Shown: positions 8,023 to 16,601 of the stretch, piece after piece | How the letters are laid out: the number at the start of each line of letters is the position of its first letter | Position numbering within the stretch: position 1 is the first letter of the stretch | DNA from: DAITAZ01 sp036824045 | GTDB taxonomy: Bacteria; Pseudomonadota; Gammaproteobacteria; Burkholderiales; Rhodocyclaceae | Direction of reading: 5' to 3' | NCBI GenBank assembly: GCA_036824045.1 | Contig: DAITAZ010000008.1 | Location: forward strand, 1 to 64,000 | Length of the DNA: 64,000 nucleotides | The notes under the pieces: generated by a model | Seen by the model: only the letters and a program-made list of their open reading frames with translations | Databases searched by the model: none | What the model was told of the DNA's origin: nothing | Translations under genes and position numbers: made by a program

Positions 8023-8825
8023 GCGCTGCCCGCGGCCGTGAGCCGGAACACCACCGGCACTTCCACGGTGCTCTCCACCGGCTCGCCGCCCCGGCGGGCG
8101 GGCTGAAAGCGCCAGTTTTCCACCGCCCGCTGGGCCAGGGTGTCCAGCAGTTCGTGCCCGGAACCATGGGCCACCCGCACCCGGGTGGGCCGGCCCTCGC
8201 TGCTGACCGCCACCTCCAGCCGGACGGTACCTTCCATGCCCCGGCGGCGGGCGGCCAAGGGGTAGTCCGGTTTGGGATTGCTGAGGTAGGCGGCGTCGAA
8301 CCGGGCGGGCTGCAGGGCCTCCCCGCCCCGGGCGCCGGGGGGCGGCGCGCTGCGCACGGGGGGTGCCGCGGACAAGGGAGCCGGCGCTGGCACGGCAGGC
8401 GGCGGCGCCACCGCGGGGGCCTCGGGCCGGGGGCTGGGCGTGCTGAGGATGGGGCGCGGCGTGGGGGGCGCCAGCGGAGCGGGCTGCCGCAGGCTCCGCT
8501 GCGGCTCCGGTCTGGCAGGCACGGGCTGGGGGCGGGCCTGGGGCGGCTGCGGCTGCGGCGCGGCCTGCAGCGTGGCTTCCAGTCGTGCTGGCGGCTGGGC
8601 CGGGGTTTCGGGCGGCAGCAGGCGGTGGACCAGGGAAAACGCCAGCACCCCATGCAGCGCCAGGGAGGCTGCCAGCGGCGCGCCCAGGCGGCGGGAATCG
8701 GCCCGCAGATCGGGGAACGCCAGGGACGGGAAATGGGCAGCGAGGGGCACGGCGCGAAAGCGGGTGAATCCAGGGGTTGCGGGCGCCCCGCTGGGGGCCC
8801 GGTGGCACAGGGCGCCCGCGGTCAC
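8013..8825 (-). CDS. Second TonB protein, in the nickel operon
   Basis: Up to 270 residues from GTG 8825, 2 bases after the receptor stop; a GTG about 26 codons later is also possible and neither has a clear ribosome-binding site. An N-terminal arm precedes the TM segment (APLAASLALHGVLAFSLVH), followed by about 100 residues rich in Pro, Ala and Arg, and a TonB C-terminal domain (YPLAARRRGMEGTVRLEVAV ... NWRFQPARRGGEPV). No ExbB/ExbD pair accompanies it, so it probably uses the pair encoded at 6299-7477. Its place behind a receptor and a nickel permease suggests a dedicated nickel TonB. Confidence 0.82.
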   Translation of the reverse strand: MTAGALCHRAPSGAPATPGFTRFRAVPLAAHFPSLAFPDLRADSRRLGAPLAASLALHGVLAFSLVHRLLPPETPAQPPARLEATLQAAPQPQPPQARPQPVPARPEPQRSLRQPAPLAPPTPRPILSTPSPRPEAPAVAPPPAVPAPAPLSAAPPVRSAPPPGARGGEALQPARFDAAYLSNPKPDYPLAARRRGMEGTVRLEVAVSSEGRPTRVRVAHGSGHELLDTLAQRAVENWRFQPARRGGEPVESTVEVPVVFRLTAAGSAQD

Positions 8826-8827
8826 GA

Positions 8828-10993
8828 TCAGAAGCTCATCCGCACGGTCACCCGCACGGTGCGTGGCTCGGCCGGGTGGGTGTGGATGTCGGTCATGCCG
8901 GTGTAGCCGGGTGCGGCGAGGCTGCAGCCGGCGCGGGCCTGATCGCTGGGCAGGCAGGAGGCGTAAAGATAGTCGATATCAGCCACCTTGCGGTCGAAAA
9001 GGTTGAGCACATCCAGGGTGGTCTGCACCGCGCGGTGGAAGCGGTGGCCCAGGCGCACATTGACCAGCGTGGTGCCGGCGGACCGGACGGAGTTGTCCTC
9101 GATCAGGGCGCGGGGACCGAAGTGCCGCAGCCGCAGGCCGCCAAACCAGCGTCCGCCCTCATCGAACCCCAGCCCCAGGGAGACGGTGCGCTCAACGGCG
9201 CCGGGAATGCGGTCGCCCGCCGGATCGGTATCGGCAAAGCGGGCCCGGGAGAGCGCCACATCCGCATCCACCGTCACACCCCGCGCGGGCCTCCAGTAGG
9301 CGGACCACTCGATGCCCGCGCGGCGGGAAGGACGGCTGGCCTCGGTGATGCCCGCATCGCCCACGAACAGCAGTTCGGAGGCCAGATCCAGCCGCCACAG
9401 GGCCAGGGCGGTCTGCAGGCCGGGCGCCGGAGCGCTGCGCAGGCCCAGCTCCGCACCCCGGGCGCGGACCAGCGGGTCCACCCGCCGGGCGGGGGTCTGG
9501 CCATCGTTGGGGTCCACGGTGAGGGTGGTGCCCCGGGCGTCGTTGCTGTGGAAGCCGTGACCATAGTTCATGTAGAACTCGGTCTGCGCCCAGGGGCCGA
9601 GCACCAGGCCCAGCCGGGGGCTGAACTGGTGGGCAGAGCGGCTGCCGGAGTTGGCCGCCACGTTGGCGTCCACGTTGAAACGGTAGAAGTCCGCCCGCAG
9701 CCCGGCGATGCTGCGCAGCCAGGGCAGCCACTGGGTCTGGTTGTCCGCATGGACAGCGAAACTCGTCTGCCGCACCCGGTCTTCGCGCACGGTGGCGGGC
9801 ACGGCAGCCAGCCCCAGCGGGTCGCCCGCCTCGTCCAGCGCCACCGCCTGCTTGTCGCTGCGGGTGCGGGCGATGGTCCGGTACAAGCCCACCTGGACGC
9901 GATCGTGGCGGGTCTGGATGCCGAGGGTGGTGTCGCTGTCCCGCCCGGCCAGCTTGCCGAACCAGGTGTGGGCCGCCTGGCCGCCCAGCACGCGGCGGCT
10001 GTCCGCCTGCTCGAACTGGTCGCCGTCCCGCGGGTGCTCCAGGTAATAGGTGAAGTTGGACCACAGGCGCAGGCCGTAGTCCATGGCGTAGGCGGAAGCC
10101 CGGCTCCAGCCGCTGCCATCCTTGCGCGACCACTCGCCGGACAGGCTGACCCGGTGGCTGCGTCCGCCGTCGGTGGGGTCCACCGCGCCGTAGCGGTCGA
10201 TCTCGCCGCGCTCCACCGCGCGGCGGGGCACCTGGTCTGTGGCATTCCACCTGCCCTGGTAGGCCATCAGCGCCAGAGACCAGCCGTTGTCCCGCTGGCC
10301 GCCGGAGAGCCGCAACAGGCCATTGAGCTTGCGATAGTGCTCCGGTGACACCCAGGGCCCATCGTTGTGCATGAGCTCCAGCCCGTAGAGCAGCGTGCCC
10401 GCCGACAACTCGGGCGAGCCGGCCAGCAGGGTCCGCCCGAGCCGCCCCTGCCCGGCGGTGAGCTCCACGAAGGGGGCGGGAAGCCGCCGGACGTAATCGA
10501 TGTAGGCGGCGCCGGCGGCAGAGAAATCCCCCTGCTCGGCGGCATAGGGGCCCTTGCGGTACTGCACCCGGTCCACCAGCTCCGGGATCAGGAAATTGAG
10601 GTCCGCGTAGCCCTGGCCATGGGCGTGGGTGGGCATGTTCACCGGCACGCCGAGCACCGAGGTGAAGAAATCGGTGCCGTGGTCCAGGTTGAAGCCCCGC
10701 AGGAAGTACTGGTTGGCCTTGCCGTCGCCCGAGTGCTGGGTCACCACCACGCCGGGCACCGTTTCCACCACCTCGGCGGGGCGGAGCATGGGCCGGCTGT
10801 TGATCTGGACACCACTGACCGTGCCTTCCGAAGCGCTGCCGGCAACGCCGAGCAGATCGGTGGTGCTGGCGGTCACCTCCACCGCTTGCAGCGTGGGCAC
10901 ACCCGCGGCTTGGGCCACGGGCGCGGCGGCCAAGAACGCCAGTGCCCACGCGACGGGGCGCGAGCGGACGGTGTTTTCGGCTCTTTTTGGCAT
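8828..10993 (-). CDS. TonB-dependent receptor, probably for nickel
   Basis: 721 residues from ATG 10993, which has GGGGAGG about 8 bases upstream and is followed by a signal peptide ending VAQAA. A TonB-box-like VEVTAS and a plug domain follow, with VVETVPGVVVTQHSGDGKANQY, FLRGFNLDHGTDF and a His-containing PTHAHGQGYADL loop. The long barrel ends RVTVRMSF, with terminal Phe. Two Cys near the C-terminus (SCLPSDQARAGC) may form a disulfide in an outer loop. It lies between the NiCoT permease and a tonB copy, downstream of a NikR operator, so nickel (or cobalt) chelate import is the best inference. Confidence 0.85.
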   Translation of the reverse strand: MPKRAENTVRSRPVAWALAFLAAAPVAQAAGVPTLQAVEVTASTTDLLGVAGSASEGTVSGVQINSRPMLRPAEVVETVPGVVVTQHSGDGKANQYFLRGFNLDHGTDFFTSVLGVPVNMPTHAHGQGYADLNFLIPELVDRVQYRKGPYAAEQGDFSAAGAAYIDYVRRLPAPFVELTAGQGRLGRTLLAGSPELSAGTLLYGLELMHNDGPWVSPEHYRKLNGLLRLSGGQRDNGWSLALMAYQGRWNATDQVPRRAVERGEIDRYGAVDPTDGGRSHRVSLSGEWSRKDGSGWSRASAYAMDYGLRLWSNFTYYLEHPRDGDQFEQADSRRVLGGQAAHTWFGKLAGRDSDTTLGIQTRHDRVQVGLYRTIARTRSDKQAVALDEAGDPLGLAAVPATVREDRVRQTSFAVHADNQTQWLPWLRSIAGLRADFYRFNVDANVAANSGSRSAHQFSPRLGLVLGPWAQTEFYMNYGHGFHSNDARGTTLTVDPNDGQTPARRVDPLVRARGAELGLRSAPAPGLQTALALWRLDLASELLFVGDAGITEASRPSRRAGIEWSAYWRPARGVTVDADVALSRARFADTDPAGDRIPGAVERTVSLGLGFDEGGRWFGGLRLRHFGPRALIEDNSVRSAGTTLVNVRLGHRFHRAVQTTLDVLNLFDRKVADIDYLYASCLPSDQARAGCSLAAPGYTGMTDIHTHPAEPRTVRVTVRMSF

Positions 10994-11066
10994 GACGAAT
11001 ACCTCCCCTCCCCAAGGGATACTGATCAACTTGAGTCGGAACTACGGAATTGGCGCGCCGGGCTGA

Positions 11067-11891
11067 TCAGCCCTCGCCCGCCGGCAGGGCCAGGCCTTTC
11101 GGTCTGCGCGGGAACACCAGGGCGTAGCTGGCCAGCACCAGGGCGATGACGGCGCAGCCGAACAGCAATTCCTTGCCATCGCTCCAGGTGTCGATGGCAG
11201 GGCTGAACTGCTTGGCAATGCCCAGGCCCGCCACCAGCAGGCTCACCGCCGCCACCGTCAGCCCCATGATGCGGGAGCCCAGCACTGCCCGGCGGTCCGC
11301 CCGGGCCAGCAGGCGGGAGATCCACCAGCCGTTCACCCCGTCCATCACCAGCATGCCCAGGGTGAACAACAGGCCCAGCGCCAGGGCATGCTCCCAGCCG
11401 CCAAAGCGGGTGGCGGTGAGCGAGAACAAGGCGGCCTGGCTGATGGTGTCGAACGACAGCGCGAACAAGGCGCCCACCAGCGCCACCAGGGCCGGGTGCG
11501 GCGCCTGGGCCAGGCGGCCGATCCAGCGCCCACGCAGGCCCGCGGGGCGCACCACTTCGCCGGGCGCCGTGCGCAGCACCGCGTCCAGATTCAAGAGGCC
11601 CAGGGCCAGCAGGAACGCAATCGAGATCCAGGAGCCGGTGGCTTCGAGCCACTCGGGGGTCTGCCACTGGCTGGCGGCGAAGCTCACCCCCAGCGCCACG
11701 GCCACCACCACCGCCCCGTGGCCCAGGCTGAACAGCACCCCGCACAGCCGCGCCAGGCGGGGACGCTGGGCGGCGTTGAAGCGGGTCATCCCGTCGATGG
11801 CCGCCAGGTGGTCGGCATCAAAGCCGTGCTTCAGACCCAGTAGCAACACCACGGCGGCCAGCGCCAGCCAGTCCTGGGGTAGTTCTTCCAT
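11067..11891 (-). CDS. NiCoT-family nickel/cobalt permease (NixA/HoxN-like)
   Basis: 274 residues from ATG 11891, chosen for the AGGAGG just upstream. TM2 has the family signature HX4DH (HGFDADH, residues 22-28) followed by LAAIDG. The other conserved blocks appear as FSLGHGAVVV and LFALSFDTISQAALF, and there are about eight TM segments. It imports Ni2+ (or Co2+) across the inner membrane with high affinity. It is the first gene of an operon with the TonB receptor (73-base gap) and tonB. A NikR-type operator over the -10 box implies repression when nickel is plentiful. The last 150 bases before the hupT stop hold nothing else recognisable. Confidence 0.9.
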   Translation of the reverse strand: MEELPQDWLALAAVVLLLGLKHGFDADHLAAIDGMTRFNAAQRPRLARLCGVLFSLGHGAVVVAVALGVSFAASQWQTPEWLEATGSWISIAFLLALGLLNLDAVLRTAPGEVVRPAGLRGRWIGRLAQAPHPALVALVGALFALSFDTISQAALFSLTATRFGGWEHALALGLLFTLGMLVMDGVNGWWISRLLARADRRAVLGSRIMGLTVAAVSLLVAGLGIAKQFSPAIDTWSDGKELLFGCAVIALVLASYALVFPRRPKGLALPAGEG

Positions 11892-11914
11892 CGCGGCCTC
11901 CTCCTGCCCGGTTC

Positions 11915-11942
11915 GTGTGAACAATTATAGTATTCTTCACAC
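11915..11942 (-). promoter_or_regulatory. NikR operator overlapping the -10 box of the nickel-permease promoter
   Basis: GTGTGA (11915-11920), 16 bases, TCACAC (11937-11942): the same half-site length and spacing as the E. coli NikR operator GTATGA-N16-TCATAC. Within the spacer, on the minus strand, is a perfect TATAAT. Repressor binding would block the promoter. The start codon is 24 bases downstream and nikR is encoded 1.5 kb away. Confidence 0.8.
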
Positions 11943-12094
11943 AAGCAGAGGCCGTGCCTGCTTCAGGCCAAGGCCAAGGCACTGCCCGAAAAAGGAAATT
12001 TCTGCAGCGGCGGCAAACGGGTGGCAAGCCTTCAGCCAAGCTGGGCGCAGGAGTGAAAAGCCCTCGTCCGCCTGCGGTGGCCCGCGCGGTCGCC

Positions 12095-13456
12095 TCAGCC
12101 TGCCAACGGCAGGGACACGGTGAACAGGGCGCCCCCCTGGGGGTGGTTATCCACAGCCAGCCGGCCGCCGTGGCGCTCCACCAGCCCGTAGGAGATGGCC
12201 AGCCCCAGCCCGGTGCCCTTGCCGACGGGCTTGGTGGTAAAAAAGGGGTCGAAGATCTGGGGCAGGTGACGGGGATCGATGCCGGGGCCGGAGTCGTGGA
12301 AACTGAGCCGGATCACGCCGTCTTCCACCCGGGCCGTGATGTCCAGCCGGGCTTGGGCGCAACCGACCGTGGCGTCGGCGGCGTTTTGCACCAGATTCAT
12401 CATGACCTGCTGCATTTGCCCGGCCGAGCCCACCACGGGCAGCTCCGGGGGCAGGTCCAGCTCCACCCGGAACTGGTCCGAGGCCGCCTGGGTGACCCAG
12501 CGCACCGCCCGCTCCACCACTTCGCTCAGGTTGAAACGCTGGTTCTCGTCCCGGTCCACGGCGGAAAAGCGCTTGAGGCCGTCCACGATGTCCCGGGTGC
12601 GCTCGGCGCCTTCGATGGTGCCGTCGATGAGCGGGTCCAGATCCTGCACGATGCGGTCGATGCGCAGCTCCTGCCGCAGCGGCGCCAGATCCGCCGATTC
12701 CGGCAGCGTGTGCACCGCCCGCAGGTACTGCTCCAGCCGCCGGGCGTAGCGCTGCATGGCAAAGATGTTGCCGAGGATGAAGCTGATGGGATTGTTCAGT
12801 TCGTGGGCCACGCCCGCCACGAGCCGCCCGAGCGAGGCCATCTTTTCCGAGTGCAGCAACTGCTGCTGGGTGCGCTTCAGATCCTCATGGGCGCGGCGCA
12901 GGGCTTTGTAGGCCTTGCGCAGTTCGCCCACGGGGCGGCCGGTGACCACCATGCCCACCTGCTTGCCGGTGGCGGAATAGCGTGGCGTGCAGTTGAGGGA
13001 CACGGGCACTGCGGTGCCATCCGCTGCCTGCAACTGCAGTTCCCAGTCGTGGGCGGCCTCGGGCTCCTGGCAGGCAAAGAGCCGGCGAGCGGTTTCCCGG
13101 GAGCTGTCGTCCGCGAAAAGGTCGAACAGGGACGTCCCCCGTAGCGCCTCCACCGGCTTGCCGGCAAAGGTGACCAGAGAGCGGTTGACGTCCTCGATGC
13201 GGCCCAGCCGGTCACACACCACCAGGATGTCCGACATGGAGGTGAGCACGCTGAGAATGAACTGCTGGCTCTCCTCCAGCTTGGCGTTTTTTTCCTCCAG
13301 CGCAACTTCGTACTGGAGCAGGTCGGAGTACACCTCGTCCATCTTCTGGATCACGTCGATCCAGACCTGCTCGCCCACACCTTCGGGCACCGCCGCCAAG
13401 GCCACCGGGGCCAGACGCGCCAGGGGGTTGTCGTCCGGTACGGGCAGGTTATCCAT
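12095..13456 (-). CDS. hupT: HupT/HoxJ, cytoplasmic histidine kinase of the H2-sensing system
   Basis: 453 residues. The HupT-type N-terminus (EVYSDLLQYEVALEEKNAKLEESQQFI, about 41-67) leads into a PAS domain (about 68-175). A coiled linker follows, then the HisKA box with H218 in GVAHELNNP, and the HATPase boxes (NLVQNAADA, DSGPGID, DPFFTTKPVGKGTGLGLAIS). It has no membrane segment. In known systems HupT/HoxJ autophosphorylates without H2, phosphorylates HoxA/HupR, and is silenced by binding the H2 sensor HupUV. ATG 13456 overlaps the nikR stop (ATGA), so the two are translationally coupled. The sensor and regulator genes lie 5 kb away at 18.2-22.1 kb. Confidence 0.88.
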   Translation of the reverse strand: MDNLPVPDDNPLARLAPVALAAVPEGVGEQVWIDVIQKMDEVYSDLLQYEVALEEKNAKLEESQQFILSVLTSMSDILVVCDRLGRIEDVNRSLVTFAGKPVEALRGTSLFDLFADDSSRETARRLFACQEPEAAHDWELQLQAADGTAVPVSLNCTPRYSATGKQVGMVVTGRPVGELRKAYKALRRAHEDLKRTQQQLLHSEKMASLGRLVAGVAHELNNPISFILGNIFAMQRYARRLEQYLRAVHTLPESADLAPLRQELRIDRIVQDLDPLIDGTIEGAERTRDIVDGLKRFSAVDRDENQRFNLSEVVERAVRWVTQAASDQFRVELDLPPELPVVGSAGQMQQVMMNLVQNAADATVGCAQARLDITARVEDGVIRLSFHDSGPGIDPRHLPQIFDPFFTTKPVGKGTGLGLAISYGLVERHGGRLAVDNHPQGGALFTVSLPLAG

Positions 13457-13932
13457 CAGCTTCGGGGCTTGAGATGCACGTGGCCGAGGGCGGAGCGGGG
13501 CCGGTAGGGATGGTGCGCCCCGCCGCCGCTCACCTCCACCGACACCAGGTTGAGCTGACCGTGGCGCACGCCCCGCTCCGCGCACAGGCTGTCGGCAAAG
13601 CGGCGCACCGCCTCCGTGGGGCCGCGCAGGATCACGCTCTCGATGCAGCTGTCGTGGTCCAGATGCGCGTGCATGGTGGAGACGGTGAGATCGTGATGGG
13701 CGTGCTGGATAGAGGTGAGCCGTTCCGCCAGTTCCCGCTCGTGATGGTCGTACACGTAGCTCAGGTTGGCCACGCAGTGCTCGCCCGCTTGGCTGGCGGG
13801 CCGCTGCGCTTCGAGTTCCCGCCGCAGGATGTCGCGGATCGCCTCGGAGCGGTTGCCGTAGCCACGCTCGGCGATCAGCCGGTCGAAATCCCGGGCCAGG
13901 CTTTCATCCACAGAAATGGTAATGCGTTCCAT
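13456..13932 (-). CDS. nikR: NikR, nickel-responsive transcriptional repressor
   Basis: 158 residues, slightly longer than E. coli NikR because of a C-terminal extension. The N-terminal ribbon-helix-helix has RITISVDESLARDFDRLI and GNRSEAIRDILR. The ACT-like metal domain keeps the nickel ligands at H77, H88, H90 and C96 in HAHHDLTVSTMHAHLDHDSC. It binds palindromic operators when loaded with Ni2+; the site at 11915-11942 is the clear target here. It is encoded upstream of hupT with ATGA overlap and diverges from the binding-protein gene at 14044. A TAAGAT-like -10 lies in the 111-base divergent region, where no NikR box was found. Confidence 0.95.
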   Translation of the reverse strand: MERITISVDESLARDFDRLIAERGYGNRSEAIRDILRRELEAQRPASQAGEHCVANLSYVYDHHERELAERLTSIQHAHHDLTVSTMHAHLDHDSCIESVILRGPTEAVRRFADSLCAERGVRHGQLNLVSVEVSGGGAHHPYRPRSALGHVHLKPRS

Positions 13933-14043
13933 CTTGTTATCTTACCTCTGGCCGCAGGCCATGCGTCAGGCCCTCCGCCCCGTCTTCACCCATGGCCGTT
14001 GCGGCCGTAAACGCTGGTGTCGCCCTTTCCCGCCCGCACATCC

Positions 14044-15060
14044 ATGCGCCACGCCCTGCTCGCCCTCGCCCTGTTCCTCAGCGCCCTCGCCCCCGTTCGG
14101 GCGGAAGACCCCAAACCGGTCAAGATCATGCACGTCATGAGCTATCACACGCCCTGGCGCTGGACCGACGGCCAGCTTGCCGGCTTCAAGGAAGGGCTGA
14201 ACCTGCCCCACGCGGAGTACAAGGTGTTCCAGATGGACACCAAGCGCCATAGCGGCGAGCCCGAGCGGGCCGCCAAAGGCCAGGCCGCGCGGGAGATCAT
14301 CGACCGGTGGAAGCCCGACCTGATCTACACCACCGACGACGATGCCCAGGAACACGTCAGCAAGCACTATCTGAACACACCCATCAAGCAGGTGTTCAGC
14401 GGCGTGAACAAGGCGCCGGAGACCTACGGATTCGACAAGGCAGAGAACATCACCGGGGTGCTGGAGCACGAGCATTTCGTGCAATCCGTGCGCTTGCTCA
14501 AATCCCTGGTGCCGGAGCTGCGCCGGCTGGTGGTGGTGCTGGACGATGCCCCCATGTGGGGCCCGGTGGTGTCCCGGATCAAGGCGCGGGAAGCCGAGTT
14601 GCCCGAGGTCAAGGTGGTGGCCTGGGAAACGATCCGCACTTTCGAGGAATACAAGCAGCGCATCGCCGCCTACCCGGCCATGGCCGATGGCATCGCCCTT
14701 CTGGGGGTGTTCAACTTCAAGGACGCCCAGGGCAAGAACGTGCCCTACCAGGAGGTGCTGCGGTGGACGGCGGAGCACTCCCGGCTGCCGGACCTGGGCT
14801 TCTGGATTGACCGGGTGTACCACGGCACCCTGGCGGCCGTCACCGTGTCAGAGCGGGAACAAGGCCTGGCGGCGGGCCGGCTGGCCCGGCAGATCCTGGT
14901 GGACGGCAAATCCCCCGCCAGCCTGCCGATGAAGCCCACGACCAAGGGCCTGGCGGTGATCAACCTGGCCCGGGCCAAGGCGCTGGGCATCAAGGTCAAA
15001 AGCCAGCAGATGCTCACCGCCGAGGTGGTGACCCAGTACGAGTGGGACAAGAAGCAGTGA
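14044..15060 (+). CDS. ABC-type periplasmic substrate-binding protein (PF04392-like)
   Basis: 338 residues. ATG 14044 is chosen because the signal peptide (MRHALLALALFLSALAPVRA) follows directly; an in-frame GTG at 14017 would prepend nine polar residues. The mature part has two alpha/beta lobes typical of the ABC_sub_bind fold (KIMHVMSYHTPWRWTDGQ ... LIYTTDDDAQEHV ... ARLARQ-type end). No ABC permease or ATPase gene is near. The next gene, a membrane histidine kinase, starts within its stop codon (GTGA), so the protein more likely delivers a ligand to a sensor than to a transporter. Ligand unknown. Confidence 0.75.
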   Translation: MRHALLALALFLSALAPVRAEDPKPVKIMHVMSYHTPWRWTDGQLAGFKEGLNLPHAEYKVFQMDTKRHSGEPERAAKGQAAREIIDRWKPDLIYTTDDDAQEHVSKHYLNTPIKQVFSGVNKAPETYGFDKAENITGVLEHEHFVQSVRLLKSLVPELRRLVVVLDDAPMWGPVVSRIKAREAELPEVKVVAWETIRTFEEYKQRIAAYPAMADGIALLGVFNFKDAQGKNVPYQEVLRWTAEHSRLPDLGFWIDRVYHGTLAAVTVSEREQGLAAGRLARQILVDGKSPASLPMKPTTKGLAVINLARAKALGIKVKSQQMLTAEVVTQYEWDKKQ

Positions 15061-16577
15061 GCCTGAGCCTGCGCGCCCGCATTCTCGTCATCACCGCCCT
15101 GGTGGTGACCGGCACCGCCGTGGCCATGGCCACGGCCGCGGGCGGCATGTTCTCCCGGGTGTACGCCAACGCCCTGGGCTCCCGCACCGAGGCGGTGGCC
15201 AAGGGGCTGGCCTTGCAGATGGAGCGCCTGGTGGCGCTGGGCATGGCGCCGGAGGAGATCGAAGGCTTCGAGGAACAATGCGCGGAGAGCGTGGCCGCCT
15301 ACCCGGGCCTGGCCTGGGCGCTGGTGGCACAGGAAGGTCGGGTGCTCTTCGACAGCCGCCACAAAGGGTCGCCCAAGTCCGAACTGCCGGCGCCGGTGCA
15401 GGCGAGCCTGAGCGGCCAGGCCAACGGGACCTTCACCTATCGCGACCCGGACAGCGGCGAACGCATCCACGCGGCGGTGCGCACCGTGCAGGGCGGCGCG
15501 GCGGACACGGGCGCGCGGGTGGTGGTGGGCTACCCCCACTACCTGATCCAGCAGGAACTCAACGCCCTCTACCAGACCAGCGCCGCCATCGGGCTGCTCG
15601 CCCTCATCGCCGGCCTCATCCTGCTGCGGGGCAGCCTGGCGCGCTTTGTCTCCGGGCCGGTGCTGAATCTGGTGCAGGCCATGGATGCCATGCGCCGGGA
15701 CGACACCCCGAGCCGCGAACGCCTGTCGGAACACCAGGAAACGCCGGAACTGGCCGTGGTGGTGGAAAGCTTCAACCGCCTGCTGGACCGGATCGACGAA
15801 CGGGAGGCTCAACTGGTGCTGGCGCGGGAAGCGGCCGAAGCGGGCAACCGGGCCAAGTCGGAATTCCTGGCCACCATCAGCCATGAGATCCGCACGCCGA
15901 TGAACGCCATCATCGGCATGACCGATCTGCTGGAGCAGACCGCGCTCAACGAGCGGCAGCAGCGCTACGCCGCCACCGTGAGCAAGGCGGGGCAGGATCT
16001 GCTCACCATCATCAACGACATCCTGGATTTCTCCCGCATCGAAGCCGGCCATGCGGAGGTGTCGTGCGACCCCTTCGCCTTGCGCGACACGGTGGAGCAG
16101 ACCGTCCGCCTGTTCGGCGGGCTGGCCGTGCGCAAGGGCCTGCGCCTGGAACTGGAGATGCCCGCGAATGTCCCCCAGGTGGTGCAGGGCGATGGCGCCC
16201 GGCTCGCCCAGGTCCTCAACAACCTCACCGGCAACGCCATCAAATTCACCGAGCGGGGGAGCGTGACCCTAAGGGTGGGCGTGGAAGGCGCGCGGTTGCG
16301 GTTCGAGGTGGAGGATACGGGTATCGGCATCCCCGCCGAGGCCCAAGCGCGCATCTGGGAGCCCTTCCGCCAGGCGGACGGCTCCCACGCCCGCAAATAC
16401 GGTGGCACCGGGCTCGGCCTGGCCATCTGCCACCGGCTGGTCGAGGCCATGGGGGGAGAAATCGGCGTGATCTCCACGCCTGGACAGGGCTCCCTCTTCC
16501 ACTTCACCCTGCCCCTGCTGCGCCACACGGCCCCCGGGAGCGAACCTAAACAACCGGCCGAGGCGGCCGTTAACTAA
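15057..16577 (+). CDS. Membrane-bound sensor histidine kinase
   Basis: 506 residues from GTG 15057, which overlaps the TGA of the binding-protein gene. It has TM1 near the N-terminus (ILVITALVVTGTAVAMATAAG), a periplasmic domain of about 140 residues, TM2 (AAIGLLALIAGLILLRG), a HAMP-like linker, a HisKA box with H276 in FLATISHEIRTPMNAIIGM, and the HATPase boxes NNLTGNAIKFTERG, EDTGIGIP and GGTGLGLAI. No receiver domain is fused; the receiver is encoded separately 24 bases downstream. The periplasmic domain probably reads the binding protein encoded upstream. Confidence 0.88.
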   Translation: MSLSLRARILVITALVVTGTAVAMATAAGGMFSRVYANALGSRTEAVAKGLALQMERLVALGMAPEEIEGFEEQCAESVAAYPGLAWALVAQEGRVLFDSRHKGSPKSELPAPVQASLSGQANGTFTYRDPDSGERIHAAVRTVQGGAADTGARVVVGYPHYLIQQELNALYQTSAAIGLLALIAGLILLRGSLARFVSGPVLNLVQAMDAMRRDDTPSRERLSEHQETPELAVVVESFNRLLDRIDEREAQLVLAREAAEAGNRAKSEFLATISHEIRTPMNAIIGMTDLLEQTALNERQQRYAATVSKAGQDLLTIINDILDFSRIEAGHAEVSCDPFALRDTVEQTVRLFGGLAVRKGLRLELEMPANVPQVVQGDGARLAQVLNNLTGNAIKFTERGSVTLRVGVEGARLRFEVEDTGIGIPAEAQARIWEPFRQADGSHARKYGGTGLGLAICHRLVEAMGGEIGVISTPGQGSLFHFTLPLLRHTAPGSEPKQPAEAAVN

Positions 16578-16601
16578 ACCATAGCCTTTCCTGCCACGAC
16601 C

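Noticed and set aside
10994..11066. Second NikR site or promoter before the nickel TonB receptor
   Set aside because: No GTGTGA-N16-TCACAC-like pair in this 73-base gap; the gene is probably read from the permease promoter.
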